From assembly GCF_963678635.1 (NCBI RefSeq), contig NC_087069.1, forward strand, positions 19,752,660-19,816,659: a DNA stretch of 64,000 bases, written 5' to 3'. Below are positions 10,533-24,300 of the stretch, piece by piece. Each line of letters starts with the position of its first letter. The first letter of the stretch is position 1. The notes under the pieces are model-generated. The model made no database searches and was not told the origin of the DNA. It saw nothing but the letters and a program-made list of their open reading frames with translations. Made by a program: the position numbers and the translations under genes. This DNA is from Symsagittifera roscoffensis (lineage: Eukaryota; Xenacoelomorpha; Acoela; Convolutidae).

Positions 10533-13013
10533 GTAGGATCAGTTCAGATGGATATCACAACATATCTTTTTGTTCCCATAAGTCGAGTACATTATTGCTT
10601 TTCACTTTAGAAGAGGTTCATCCCTCGCACTTAAGACTTGTATTGCGGCTTTCAAGTCGAATTCGGTTGTCTGAAAAATGTGCTCCTGAAATTGAAAACC
10701 AAAAAATCTACGCAAAACACATCCACATGCATACCTGAAGGTATAATGAAAACAAAATGAAATACATGCATATAAACTTGTTTTTTTTTGAATTTTTCGA
10801 AAAAAAACATGGAATATTTGAGCCTTGTATGGTTTTTTTTGCATGAAAGTTTCGTTTTTGTAACTAACCGCGTTTACAATTTTTTACCAACTAGAAGATA
10901 TAATAAATGATAACTCACAATTAATGAAATGTTCCAACTGTTTTTGGGTTAAAATATTGTCAACTAGTTTCCCAGAGTGGCCATCCTATAAAAACTCCTA
11001 TCTGACACCTTCTGATTCAGTTTGCAGAAAATTTCCCCTAGTTTCTCAAAAGAAATTCTAAGGTTCTGAAATTCTAAAGTGTGAAATGAGTTTTTTTGAA
11101 AATGAGAAAAAAAACAGGAAAAAGTGCATAAGTAAATTTGAATATGTATTTATATGCCGTAAAATGGATTAAAGTCATTCCTAAAAAATATCTAATTTTT
11201 GGTAAATTTTAGTTAAATGAAAACTTCAGATTTGTTTATACACCTCTAAATTAAAAAACTCTAACATAAAAAAATCTAAGCATTATCTCGAGTTTTTTTA
11301 TGCAAAACTAGCAATTGAAAATTATTTTGGGGTTTATTGAACATCAGTTCGATAAATCATGCTTTGGAAGTTTTGTATGCGAAATTTAGGAATGCAAGAT
11401 AAATTTTTGATTCCGTCAAAACCTAATGACTAACTGTAAAAAAAACAGTAAGCAGGGTGTACTTCCTTCATTCAGCTCAAACGTCGAATGTTTAAGTTTT
11501 GCATAAAATGTTTCAAGTGTTGCACTCTGCCACGGCGGAGAACTTCTTTCTGCAGATAAAAAATTCTCAAAAAAACTATTGAACGAATTATAAATTCATT
11601 CTAAAAGAAAATTCCTATCTTAATGCAGACTTATTAGAAATGGTCTTATATTACACTTTTCGAATAGAACATTCTTGTCTATGTAACAACCTTAGGGCCG
11701 AACTTTTAAAACTTTTTATAAAAACATCCAAAGTCTGGCTTTAAAATTTCTCTTTCTAAATTATGGCTTAGAAAAAACACAGCAAAATTGCATTATACTT
11801 AAATTTCTAAGCGAGGAATGTAATCTAAAAAAATTAATTGAAGAAAAATTACATAAAACAAAAAGCTTTTGCCAAAATCATTTCGTATACATCAAAGGTC
11901 AGCAAAAATATACAAGAACTTGCCACGATGGAATCAATCTAGTTAGTTTCAAGTATAAAAGCTAAGCAGGTAAGTCAAAAGATTGGAACAAAAAAAATCA
12001 TTGCAAAAAATGAAAAATTTTCATAAAATTTGAATCAAACAAAAAAATTCAAAAATTTAGCACTTAAAGAGAATTTTTTGAAAAAAGTATCATATTTTTC
12101 TTCGTTTTTGTCAACCGTTTTTCTTCTCAACAGTTTTTTGAGCGCAATTTTGTTAATCCGAATTTTTGTGCTTGTTGTTACAGTTGCATGGGGTTCACAG
12201 CAATACTGTTGAGATTTTTTCTTATCTTGACATGTGCTCAAAAGTTTTTTTGCTGCTTTGGCGCCATTGCAACCACAAAAAAGTTGCCACGTGTAGGCGC
12301 TCGATTCTGAAATCATAATGGTTTAAAAATTTTCATATCAATTCGAAGAAAGATTTTTCGAAAATTGAGGCTGTTTTGAAATAACCTCTATAAAGTTTTT
12401 TTCTAACCATTTTCTTCGATTGGTAGCAACAATAGCGCCAGTCATTGCTTAAAATTTAGATCTTAATTCATTTTTTCTGGTGTTATGATTTTTGAATTCC
12501 GAGCAGCAACACTCAATAAAAACCGGCAAAAAAATTACACATTATTCTTTTGATTTAAATGTTTTTCTTTTTATACGTTTATCAAAGTTATTTTGATGTC
12601 GCTGAAAAGTTGAAAATGCCTTTATTTGATCTTGAGAGGTACTAATACAGGTACCATTCTTGGAAAGATGGGCTACATTCAAGTCCTTCAGATATCCGAG
12701 AACTAGCTCCCAATTTTTGAGAAGCTTTTCCAATTCGAATAACGAAAAGCGGATAATGGGGAGAAAAGAGAGGTTCCATTGATGTCGCTTTAGAAAAATT
12801 TTAGTTTTTATGTCTTTCTTTGAATTTCAACTTGACCTGGTCGAGAGGTGTATATAAGAGAAATCTGGATTTTAACTTGACCCGGATAAGAGTTGCGTTC
12901 ATCAAAAGTGCATACGACCCTCAATTGGTTTTTAGCTCAATTGATGGCTGAACAGTGGAAAAGTTCTTGGTTGCTGATTGATAGTTGATGTTGTAGTTTA
13001 TAAGGAAAAATAG
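10533..13013. other. AT-rich spacer, no gene seen
   Basis: Mostly low-complexity AT sequence. A TATA-like gtatataag at about 12850-12858 lies about 160 bp upstream of the exon-like segment at 13014, but nothing else supports a promoter. Confidence 0.4.
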
Positions 13014-13117
13014 CCAGGGGTTGAGTGCAGAAGTAACACCTCTGGGTCACAGACAAGGTGGACAAAACCAGACGATTATCATCATCATCATCCTCATCAT
13101 CATCAACACAACATCGG
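13014..13117 (+). CDS. His-rich exon-like segment with ATC microsatellite (uncertain)
   Basis: A 104-nt open segment lies between aaaaatag and gtaatgaa, which could be acceptor and donor. The frame reads PGVECRSNTSG, then a His-rich stretch encoded by an imperfect (ATC)n repeat at about 13076-13105. A triplet repeat stays open by nature, so the open frame alone is weak evidence. No partner exon was found in phase. Confidence 0.18.
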
Positions 13118-16100
13118 GTAATGAACTGTTTGAAGAAGTATGTTTTACCTACGCGAGTTTTGAGTGGTCATCATTGAGATATGATAAAATAAAATAGTTT
13201 TACTGAGTTTGACCTCCATGCGAACACTTAAATAGCTAGAGCCGATCTCTTTAATTTTAATGCCATATTAATTAGCACAGTGAAAACCTAATTTTTCCTT
13301 ATTCGTGTAAAATTTTTAAGCTTTCAAAATCATAAAAACATTGTAGGTCAATTTAATGAGTGGTGAGTAAAAATTGCTGAGAATTATTTTCAAGATTTCG
13401 TTTTCCGTTTTTTTTTAAGGTTTTTTGGTTCATTGAAATTGTAAAATGTTCATGCTATCAGCGCAGATTTTCGCACCAAATATCAAATCTTCGTTAAGGT
13501 ACTGTTTTTGTTTTTAAAAGTTTGATTGAATGACATTGTATTTACCGATCTGATCGAGTTGCGGCATTTTTGGTTAAAAATATATGTTCCCATAAACGCT
13601 TTCTTTTCAAACTTAACATTTTTTCAACTTTAAGGTGACGACTCGTAACGAGCTACAAACAGAAAGTTTGGTTAATTGTTCAAAAATAGATGTCCCAAAA
13701 ATTTGATTACCCAAAGGGGAACCTTGAAGTAAGATATTCAGAGGACAAAGGAAATCCCCTTCCCCAAAACTCAACTATAGCTAAAGAATCAAACACAAAC
13801 AGACGTCAAGGTCATTTAATAGTTCATGTTTGTGGTTTAATTTATACGCTTCTCATGCTCGATAGATGAAAAAGAATTATGGTCACGTGAATATCATTCA
13901 TAAAAACACCCCTGATTAACTGTGGAGCGAGTCAAACTGAGATAGCGATTCATTATGATCCCCATCGGCCCATTTTCAAGTGCACCCCTCATAGCACTTA
14001 AAAGAGCCCCCCTTAGAACCCGTTAACACTTTCGAGGACTTTCGAGTGAGACTTTAACACCTTTTCAAGTAGAAAGCAACGGTAGGGCTACCGTATGAAT
14101 TGTCGCAATGAAAGATCCGCTTGATTCAAGAGGTGTGAAAAGTTGATGCTATAATTAGCACTTGACTAAATTGCACAGTGGGAATTAATTGACAAAGCAG
14201 ATTAACTCTGAATTATAAATGAATTAACGGATTTGAATTTATTGCACAATTGCAAGTCAGCTATTAGTTTTTTTCTACCTCTTTCAACCGATTTGATAGA
14301 GCTACGTATAGGAGAGGGGAGGGTGTTTTTTATTCGAGTCAATTTTTAATAACTATGTTTTGTTCCTTTTTTTCTAAAATTTATTTATTCGGTCACCAAC
14401 TTGAACGTATTTTTTGTAATAATTTATTTTAATAAGTTAGCACACACATATTCCTAGCGATAATATTTGCACCTCTCAAGTTAGAAATTGGGTAAACTTT
14501 TCCACTCACTTACATTTCCAAAAGCCATAAGTTTGTAATAACGATTTCGAGTATTTTTATGTCGTGATTATTTGTTCAGTTCTGGTCCGGGAAAAGTCCG
14601 ATATTAAAATGAGAAGTTTCGTATTGACTTATTTTTCCCCCAGAGAAAATGGGCAAATTGAATTTGGGTTCGAGAGTTTTCACAAGTGGGTTTTACACTG
14701 TGATTTGCAGATTGCGATCTTGATTAGGGGTTGGATTTCATGATTTTATTCAGGAGAAATTGGGATTTTCCCCCAAATTGTGAAAAAATATCGACTGGTT
14801 AACTAGTCTAATAACTTATAACAGTTCTAACCCTGATTGACTATTTAGCTCATCTAGTACTTGAGCGATAATTTCGCCTAAAATTTCTTCAAAATCTGGG
14901 CTTTGAAAATTGGGTTAATCTTCACACCTCTAATTGATAAGCAGATCAGCTCAAAAAATAGCCCGGGTTAAAAATTCAATATTAGCTAGATTGAAGACCT
15001 AAGTTTTTCACATATTCGCTGGAAATTATTGAATTTTTGTTGCAATTTTTGAGAATTTCAATCAACGTTAACTTACAGGTTTAATAGGGTAGTTAAGTGT
15101 TTGAAATCACAAACAAATTAAGAAAAAGTGGGAAAATATTTTGGGTTTGAAGGGGCGAAAAAAGACTGGAGGGAAGTTGAGGGGGGTTGGAAAGTGAATT
15201 AAATCTAAACGGGGGCATTTTCTCTCTAATTTGAGAGAGGAAAAGAACTCATTAGGTGTTTTCACGAATCTTTTCAAGCCTCTCGCCACTTGTTCACGCT
15301 GAAGGACACTCCAACTTTTCCCGTTTTTAACAAATTTCCTGAAAATTGGGCCGAAAGTGAGAGAATTTAGAGAAAATGGATGTGCTACTTTTTAGTGAAA
15401 TGTTTGAACGAGTTCTACTTTTCAGCATCTCTTGAGATCCATTAGCGGCTGAATTGTCACTCAAATGGAGAAATCATTAAGTGAACTACTCATAACAAGT
15501 AGAAAAGCAACTAAATAACTAAAACTAAAACAAATATTAACTAGAACAACCATGAAGACAAAAAGGGGAAAATTATGATTTTTTTGTCAATAAACAAAAA
15601 AAGAAGTTTTTGGTTTAATTCAAATTATTGAAGCCAATAATTGACCGACTGGATTTAAACTTTCCAGAAAATGACTTTGTGCTTCAAGACACGTGTTTTT
15701 TGGTAAAATCGTGGAAAATCACTTTGTAGTTCTGGACTTCCGAGTAAAGAACAAGAAAATCGCGCCTTCAAAACCTTATGTTTTTAACTGAATCTGGAAA
15801 ACCAGCTGGAACGATAAATGCATAATAAAACTTGTGGCTCGAACTTTTGTTGATTAAATCACAAGTCGAGACCCTGCCAAACGTCAATGACCTTTATATT
15901 TGAGACCTCTACAGGTAATCGGACAGTTAAGTGGCCCCTTGAAATACTCTGCGTAGTTTATAATTACGTTTCGTTGTTTGCTTATGGACTAGGCGGCCTT
16001 AGAATAATTTAAATCAATTGTAATTATAGACATCAGACTCTTAGGTCGAATGATTTTTTAAATGAGAAAACGCAACTTGCGATCAAATTTTAACATGTGC

Positions 16101-16183
16101 TAGATTTCATTTGTGAAATCTTATTTGCGAAAATTCGTTGAATCAATTATTCCTGAGGTAAACTGAAACAATTAAGCTTATTT
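13118..16183. other. Spacer with mixed composition, no gene seen
   Basis: There are patches of higher GC (about 13920-14100 and 15110-15300), but no frame with convincing coding character or splice borders. A 60-codon minus frame at 15107-15289 has random-looking composition. Confidence 0.4.
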
Positions 16184-16585
16184 TCATATGATAGTTTTGT
16201 TCGGCCAATTGTTCATCTGCCAATTGAGCTGAAACAGTATTTGGGAAATTAAGATATTAATAGATGAAACAGTTCTGTCAACAACGACCCGACTCGTGAA
16301 GCCCTTTTTGATCAAACTTAGAGAGATGTATATTTTCATGCTCATAGCCAGGGTCTTATTCTCCCCAGACTTAAATTCAAGACTGTGAGCGGTGAGATCC
16401 AGCTTATAATTTTTAAGAGTTCCTTCTAATTCCAAGCTAAACTTCAAAAAATGGAATGCCGCAAACTTGAAATTTGGCAGTAGGTTGCATGCTTGACAGG
16501 AAAACAGAACTTCTTTAGAAAGAACATCTTGGCAAAAATCAGGTTTCAAAACTTCCGAATTTTTATTCCGAATTTTTAAAAACAA
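16184..16585 (-). CDS. Hypothetical 133-residue ORF or exon
   Basis: This is one of the longest uninterrupted frames in the AT-rich part of the window. Codons are varied and rich in purine-starting triplets, and the predicted peptide is a balanced mix of hydrophobic and polar residues. Its centre, near LEFKSGENKTLAMSMKIY, has an alternating pattern that would suit beta strands. There are four Cys in the first 35 residues, no signal peptide and no recognised domain. No neighbouring exon was found. In DNA this rich in AT a chance frame of this length is possible. Confidence 0.28.
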   Translation of the reverse strand: MFLKIRNKNSEVLKPDFCQDVLSKEVLFSCQACNLLPNFKFAAFHFLKFSLELEGTLKNYKLDLTAHSLEFKSGENKTLAMSMKIYISLSLIKKGFTSRVVVDRTVSSINILISQILFQLNWQMNNWPNKTII

Positions 16586-17432
16586 AAAATTTATATTGCC
16601 ATATTGTAAGCTTACTGTTTCTGCTATGGCTCCTTTTTGAATTTTTTTTACATATCATTTGCAAGGATATCATTTTTTAAACCAGTTTTTTTTAGATTAC
16701 TGAAAAAACTTAATTTCGAAAAAATGTTTCAATTCTTTTTTTAATGACTAATAGCCGCTGCACAAAATGGTCATCTAAATATTTTTAACCGCCTCATCAT
16801 ATTTTTTAACTAAGAAGTTATTTTTTCGCTCATGTTGCACCGCATCTCCATATGACGCAAAAAAACTTTCATCTTATTTTTTTTCTACTGAGAAAGAACA
16901 AACTAAATTTGTTCTCTTTGATAATATGAAATGCCAATGATATAATTATATAGCTTATACTTTTTAAATTAGCCAGTTCATATTTTCTCAACAGGTTCTA
17001 TTGAATAACTGGCTCTAAATTTGTTTACTGCGCAATGGGTGCCATCTAATGGACACTCTGTGACTCTCCACTGGCTCTTGTGATCCGGCACAATTGAACT
17101 CAAGATGTCGAAAAGCAGGCACTGTTTTGAAGATGCACTCTCAACTCAGCTATTCTCACACGCTTTAAACTAAACTGCATGCATCCATCCATTATACTTT
17201 TATTGTCATATTTATATCTAAGTTATAACGTCAGCTAGCTTAACTTATAGAAAATGTGAAACTTGAAAAAAAGACAAAAATTATTAAAAGGTGACTGAAA
17301 ATTTAAAAAATATATATTTCAAAAAAACTTGAAAATTGTTAAAGCCCTTCACACACCGAAGTTCATATAGCCTCAAATGAACTCCTTCTTTGAAAATGTC
17401 TGACTTTTTTGTCGGCTCTCAGATCTATCTAC
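16586..17432. other. Spacer, no gene seen
   Basis: AT-rich, with a short GC-richer patch at about 17030-17180 that holds no sustained open frame. Confidence 0.4.
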
Positions 17433-17716
17433 CTAAAGAAATCTAAAAACAGAATCTAAAAATGATTTTTTAATGCTGAAATCACAAAATTGACATATAA
17501 ATATTGTTCTAACTATTGTGTAGTATTTGATGCAATTGTATGTAGAAAGTGGACTCTCAGTTAGCGTTAAGTTGGCTTTCATTGCCTGTTGTGATGTGTT
17601 AATGGCGTGCTGAAATGCGGCTGAGAATGGCATCCAAGCACCACTTGAAACTTCCCAGATTGAAACTATCCCCTTGAAATATAGAGCCACCTCAAACCCG
17701 CAATGGCAGATTGTCA
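17433..17716 (-). CDS. Hypothetical exon-like ORF, 94 codons
   Basis: The minus frame is open to a stop at 17433. Its first 55 codons (about 17550-17716) are much richer in GC than the flanks, as expected of an exon. It follows an acceptor-like gtgtag and codes a peptide with ICHCGFEVALYF and GAWMPFSAAFQHA. The last 40 codons look like AT-rich spacer, so the true exon may end near 17550. No family is recognised and no second exon was found. Confidence 0.25.
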
Positions 17717-20127
17717 CTACACTTTTTCATATCAAAACAAATTCAACTGGGACGAATAAAATCAAAACAAAATGAAATTTCATGTGACAAAAAAAAATAT
17801 TTCATTTGTTTTTAAGAACAACAAAAAATCAGTGAAAACTCAGTTAAAGCAGAAAATTGGTCCTTTAAAATTTGAAAGTAGTTTAATCAACGACGTTTTT
17901 TTAAAAAATTATCCATTAATTACAAATGCATAACTTTCGGAGGATAATTTTAAATCTACAAAGATCAGTTTAACAAACAAATGACGTAAAATTGACCAGG
18001 CGACCAAGGAACAGCTTTACTCGAGGGTCCCCAAATGGAAAAATCCCCAAACCAATGAGTCGTTGCCAGAAAGGAGGTCAAAACTATAAATATTAGATGA
18101 AGATATCTTCAGTTAATCGTTACAGCTCTTTAGCAACCCACTAACTTAATAAAATGGGCATCATTAATATTAATGAATTCCTTGTTAAGTACTATTAAGG
18201 TTGGTGCGATCGCTCAACTTAAGCGTATCGAAAAGGTGTTAAACCTTCGTTTCAGTGACTGCTTTTTCAATAATACTTTAACTAAGGTTTGCTAATTCAT
18301 AAATTTATAAGTTATTGCTAACTATTATCCAAACCCCCTGCTGATTTATTGAACAATGCCTTAAATGTGAAGTTAGGTATGAAAAAAATCGGAAGTCAAA
18401 TTCAAAATATATTTTTTGCTCATACTTGAAAGTGTGAAAAATAGTCAAAAATGTGTGAAAAGAAAGTTTAAAAAATCGATATCGCTCTGATATTTGTGCA
18501 ATGACAGTGATTGATTTACTATTGTTACGCAACTTAGCATCCCGTATCGCAGAGGCAATTACCTAATCCTTTGTTAGAGGGGTTACAACTATCAATTTTA
18601 TAGGAGAACAAAAAGATATCAAAAGGCTTGAGACATTTAAATAGAAATAGAGATCGCGAGTCAAATGGAGATCAATATATGAATAGATAGATAAATATTT
18701 AGATGTTGTTGCTCTGAATTTTTTTGGCGAACACTTATTTAATCGAAACTATCAAAATGATGTTTTTTTTTGTGAATTTGTGAATTTTCTATTGATTATG
18801 CTAACAAAATTGCAACAAAAGATAACTATTTACTTATCTCTACTTTTTACCATTTTTTTAAGCGGTTTGATTGATTGCTTATGTTTGCTGCCCTACATTT
18901 TTGGTGTACTACTACTACTACAATGAACTGTAGGCGAGTCGATCATATTTAAGCGGCTTCGGATCTTCGGTGTTTCGGCAAACTGACATAAGTTCGAGGT
19001 GGCTGGAACCAACATTTGGGCTTAACTCGGAGTCTAGTAAGTAACTAACTAGTAATAACTGAAATTGGGAACATTGGTGTTTAATAAAAATGGAGATAAG
19101 CCCTATAGAGCTAGGTGTCAGAGGGGTTAAAAAGAGCGGGATCTCGAGGACATCTCTAGCACCCTTTAGCTTCCTCACTTTTTAGCCGGTGTATTGTGTG
19201 GGTTCCTTCTCTAATCTAACTTCCATCCCGATTCTCTTCGCTACCTCTCGTGCTCAAGTACCACTCGAGTAAAACCGATTATCATTTCCCAATTTCAATT
19301 CAACTCTCTACTCTCATGTGGATGGAGCTATTCGTGTTGCCACGCTAAATCTAACTTAATCTAGTTAGTTAATTAGAGATAGCAAAATACGAACTGAGAC
19401 TCACAACTGTTTTTTGTTATTACAAAATACCTATTCTAATTTCTGATCATTTACATAATATCGCTTTTTTGGTTTTTAATGCTCTTTTTTGGAGCTATCT
19501 CAACTTTAAATCCGTAGGGCTTTTTTGAATTTCTTTTGCGAAAAACTTTGATATGTGATACAATTTTAGTTGTTACCTTTAATAACAAATTATACAATTT
19601 AAAGAAAAAAATAAAAAAATATTTTTTTTGCAAAAATTTATGGCGATTTTATGAGTACATCTTGAAAAAAAATCTTCAACATTCAAGTTGTCAACGAGTA
19701 ACTATTTGAGAAAACAGTTCCACTTTTTCATTTCATTAACAAGCCATCAAGTTTGTAAACGAGTATCCATAACTAGAAAAGAGCCACTTTGGCCGATTTT
19801 CTAAGAGATTGTTAAAGTTAAATTGACCTCAATTAAATGGGCTAATTGGATGAATAATATGATTTCTATCAATTTTTTCCAAGGAAATTTATTTCCATCC
19901 CAATTAAAACAAAATTTTTTCGCAAAAATATTTTTATATTTCCAGTAAAATAACACGTTTTGTTCAGATAAAAGAAGTCGGTTCGATTTTTTGTAAAATA
20001 AAATTGATAATTTTGAAAACACTACTTTTTGGCATAACTGTGCAAAATTATTAGTAATTCTGATTCATTTTTTGATAAGTTTTGATTAAAATTGATGAAC
20101 AGATTGCAATTCATTTTTTGGTTTTAA
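17717..20127. other. Spacer with a GC-richer island
   Basis: About 18930-19340 has higher GC than its surroundings. A (CTA)n run lies near 18907-18920 and many tagttagtta-like motifs near 19030-19050. A minus frame at 18918-19178 is open, but its peptide does not look coding. This may be a UTR, an old repeat or a regulatory segment. The rest is AT-rich and empty. Confidence 0.35.
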
Positions 20128-20484
20128 TCAATTCTTGTTTATATTTTCAGAAGTAAACACAGCACAGGTAAAATGGGCTAATCTGCATGATGAATAATTT
20201 GTATTTTCTGAATAAGATATCAGTGTAAACAGCGGAAAACATTTCACGATATGACAAATTATAAAATCAGGAGCGGAGCGTAAATTAGTGAAGTGTGATA
20301 AGATTTCAGGGCATTTGGGCTGAGGACGCGTGAAGAGAAATCCTTGGGAGTTGAGATTCGAAGAGAGCTCTCGAACTGATAGGAAGTGGTAGAGACAGGT
20401 TGAAATTGCGCCCACAATTAGCAAACTAAAACTTAATATAACGAAAATGGTTACTAAATAAAAAAGCATGTTGCAAAAAAACAT
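20128..20484 (-). CDS. Hypothetical small secreted or membrane protein, 118 residues
   Basis: A single open frame begins with ATG and codes a strongly hydrophobic N-terminus (residues about 6-28, LFYLVTIFVILSFSLLIV). It suits a signal peptide or single membrane anchor. A hydrophilic region with six Cys follows in the remaining 90 residues. The middle of the ORF (about 20270-20400) has higher GC than its flanks. No intron is needed. No family is recognised. A hydrophobic stretch is easy to obtain by chance in T-rich DNA, so confidence is modest. Confidence 0.3.
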   Translation of the reverse strand: MFFCNMLFYLVTIFVILSFSLLIVGAISTCLYHFLSVRELSSNLNSQGFLFTRPQPKCPEILSHFTNLRSAPDFIICHIVKCFPLFTLISYSENTNYSSCRLAHFTCAVFTSENINKN

Positions 20485-21181
20485 GCTTCCCTAAGTGATA
20501 TTTAGAACAAATAGCGAAAAAAAAATTATAAAGTTTTTGTCTTTTATGCAGAAACAAAGATAAATGCTTCAGTTTCTGCATTTACTTTTGTTTTTTGATG
20601 ATTCTTATATGTTACAAAATAGTTTAGCCTTTTCAGTGGCGTAAAAACATTCGAATATGATTTTCTGCACAAAAAAGTTTTTGTTTTTTTTTTGTTTGAG
20701 CAAAATATCTGCTACAATTAAGTTGAAGATCACGTTTGCGAAGTTTCGGTGACAAAATGGTACAAAAAAGTAGTTTTAAAAAAGGTTGTGCATTTTGGCT
20801 TACATTTTCTACTACAAATTTGGCGTTATAAGCAAGAGTTTTTTTAAATATTCATCAAAAAGCTGAATTAAAATTGCAACAACAAGTGAAAAAGAGTTTT
20901 GCCGAAAAGTGTGGAATTGTTAACAATGAAAATGTTCAATACTGAGATAAAGACTTTTCTCGCAACAAATCGACGTACAAAAAATATGTCAAGTTAGTAG
21001 TATCTTTATATGATTAAACCTGTACTCGAAACTTTATGGCTGGTTGTTAGAATTGTTTGAGCTCAACCCGGGTCTGAAAGATGAAATGACGCTGAATTGA
21101 CCTAGCTTGAAATTCAATATGCAAAACCATTTAGGATTAAAAAATTTTCCAAAACAGGTTTTTCCCCAAACTGTAAGTTCC
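20485..21181. other. AT-rich spacer before assembly gap
   Basis: No gene or repeat recognised. Confidence 0.4.
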
Positions 21182-21381
21182 NNNNNNNNNNNNNNNNNNN
21201 NNNNNNNNNNNNNNNNNNNNNNNNNNNNNNNNNNNNNNNNNNNNNNNNNNNNNNNNNNNNNNNNNNNNNNNNNNNNNNNNNNNNNNNNNNNNNNNNNNNN
21301 NNNNNNNNNNNNNNNNNNNNNNNNNNNNNNNNNNNNNNNNNNNNNNNNNNNNNNNNNNNNNNNNNNNNNNNNNNNNNNNNN
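21182..21381. other. Assembly gap, exactly 200 N
   Basis: A run of 200 N, the same length as the second gap, so this is a placeholder rather than a measured distance. Open frames crossing it are artefacts. Confidence 0.98.
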
Positions 21382-24300
21382 TGCAATTAAGTTCATGCAT
21401 ATCAGTCTAGTTTATCAATAAGATACTTATTCCGGAACATTTAATACAAAACAAAGCGCTAGATTTTCTGAATTGAAGGATTGTACCAAAAATTGGCTCT
21501 TTTGCATTGTAGCTCTACAGAATTTCACAATCATCTTTCAATGTAAATATTTCGTGGTGGGGCCATAATGTTTTTGATAACGAGTTTTGGAACCGACATT
21601 AGGGAACTTGAAATCAGGTAACAGATAAAGGTTAGTTGATTCAGTTCATCTAGTGTTCGCTATCAGTTAAAACTAATAATCAAGAGTTGGGTTTTGGTTG
21701 TGTAGTTTTCGACCATTCAGTCATTCAGTTTGTCAAAAAGTAAATTTCACCGGGAAGTTTTTTCCGATTAGGAAAGATTATCAGGTTTGATGGAAAATAT
21801 CCAGACAACCGATAAGCGCATGCGAAGTACAGGCACGAAAATTTTTTCTAGTAGTTACTTTTTTTGCAAAAATAAGAATCAGTAAAACTTACAAACATAC
21901 ATAGAAAAATTTCTAACCCGTTTTTAATTGGGCTTTTCTTTCTGTTGTTTAAGCTGAACTTCTATTCTTCCCAACCACATGAACAAATACTCTTTGCATC
22001 CAAAAAATAACGGTGTTTTTGTGGTTTTTTGCACACTTTCTGCCTGAAAAAATTTAATATTATGATTATTAATATCATTCCAAAAATGCCCAGTTAGGCT
22101 TCATCAGCTGTTTTTGATGCTTAGACAGAGAATGAAAAGTTATTTTTAAAAACTTAAAATAACATAAGATTATCTTTTTCTAAATTTCAAGATTCATCGT
22201 TTCAAGATTCAATGGGCCTATAAAAATCAGTTCTCAAGAACTCGCTTATTAAATACAGTCTTAAACTGCTGACACCGAATTGTAATTAGTCATACGCACG
22301 TATTCAATATGTCTCACATGAGCACTAAATCAAGGTTTAAAAGAGTTAATTTTTTTAAAGAAATAAATGAATAAAATTCCATTTGTTTTTTTTCACATAT
22401 GCCACCAAAATCTCACAAACAATATGCTAATTTGTTCAGATAAATTGTAGAGACTTGAGTGTCCAAACAAGTTTTTCTCGAGTTGATGGAATTGCACGCA
22501 AGTTTTGTTTCGAGTTGGTGTGTCTATAAACTGGTTTTTCTATAATTGGTTTAATATGAGTAAAAAACTTGAATGTTAAGATTGTTATGTTCATCTCAGA
22601 AATATAAACAACAAATTTTAATTCGGAGCTCGTAGTCGAAATTAATACACAAAATCTTAATGAATTCGCAGCCATAATTTAGCCCCAATGTTTTGAAAAA
22701 TTACAAAAAACACAAAAAAAATTTGCCACCATGAATGGACCAAGGAATTTCTCGAGTGGCAGGATTGTAAAAAAATGCACCAAAAAGGACTTTTTTGCAA
22801 TTTGTAAAATGTTTTTTTTTTACCAAAAACTAAGGTTTTTTCTTAGCGCGTTTTTCTTATCTTAAAACACATCATTATTGGCACCGAAAGCGCCTAAAGA
22901 AAAAATCGAAGGTCGTATGGTCAAAAATGGATGTCCTGTAAAAAATAAAGAGAAGACTTTTAGTGTGGCGAGGTTTTTCCAAATCCAGAAAGGAGGAGCA
23001 TCCGCCACACTCCTAAATCCATTATAGGACCAATGAGAGCAAAACATGGGGCGATCACGGGAGCTCAATTTGGTATGTTGCAAAACGAACTATGTTGCGA
23101 CCGTCACGACCCAAAACGGGCTGTTGTGGCCATAGTGGCCCAAAGCATAGATGGCACGATTTTGAGCAACCCAAAAGGGACTACACATTTGCACAAGCGA
23201 GAAAAATCTGCGCGGTTTTCGCGAACTCAAGAGCTAACTCGCAACTTTGCTTAAGTTTAACCTCGGTGTGACTGAGAATTTTTGGCCACGAGATGATCAA
23301 ATTGCCTGAAATTTTCAATAAGGAATTCATATTGCAATGAGGTATCGAAAACTTGTGATTAAAACCTGTTCAGTTTAATAAAAATTGGAGTTTCAGGTGC
23401 AATTGCGACTGAGTATTTCAAGCTACTTCTGTCAGTGAAAGTGTAGATTAGAAACTAAAACTTAGGACTCAGATTTTAATAAGTGTTTTAATAATTCCGG
23501 CTCAGATAAACTCACGAAACGCGTTAAAAAAGTTTTTAATTGAAGGGTATTTGAAATGAAGTAGAGAAATGTAGGGTAGATAGACTTAGATTAAATTGTT
23601 ACTTAGGGTACATTGTTTTATGTAACAGTCGCCCAGAAATTACACAGCGACGGAAGATAGAAAAAGTCCCCATTGACGACTGGCTGACATCAGTTACCTA
23701 ATTCTATGCGTTTCTCGCCGTCGCAACCTAGCCAGTTGATTTTTGGTATGTTTAAGGGCTAATCATCGTGTTACAGCTTGTAGGCCACAGCTAAACGATT
23801 TTTACTTAGTTTTCGTTTACCTATGAGAATAACCACAGGGCTGGGTCTCGGATTCCCAGGCAACGTGATTTTTACTAAAAACAGGGCTAAAAACCATATC
23901 TATAATTGTTTTAGTGACAGTGATACAATGGATTCATTAGAAACCGATTGACTCTTTCCTTGCCCTCATCTATTTATGCTTTGGAATAAAAAATATTATG
24001 GAGTTAAATTAGATCCATTCAGGGCATTACAGCAGCTAAAAGTGTACAAATGTTAGTGAAATAGTTTCTAGGCGCCGGGAGTTCAATTTTTTTTACTGAG
24101 AGATAACATTGTTATATTTTCCCCCTCTGCCCGTGAGGGTTCGGATCCATCCCGATTATGCCATTCAACCCTCCGGCTCCACTTGATTTCGTGATTAAGT
24201 GAAGTGGTTTATCACGTACGCGTGACGTGTCAAGAGTCTTCGCTTCAGCATCTCAATGTGTCTTCGTTCTCTCTTATGACCCACTGTTTCTCGTTTTTTA

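Noticed and set aside
21034-21421. Open frames crossing the first N run
   Set aside because: They are open only because N codons are not stops.
23033-23254. 73-codon plus frame in a GC-richer island
   Set aside because: Composition is compatible with coding, but there are no borders, no partner exon and no recognised family; an overlapping minus frame is equally open.
24135-24160. ggttcggatcc, like a tRNA T-arm
   Set aside because: No 5-bp T stem, acceptor stem or anticodon arm could be drawn around it.
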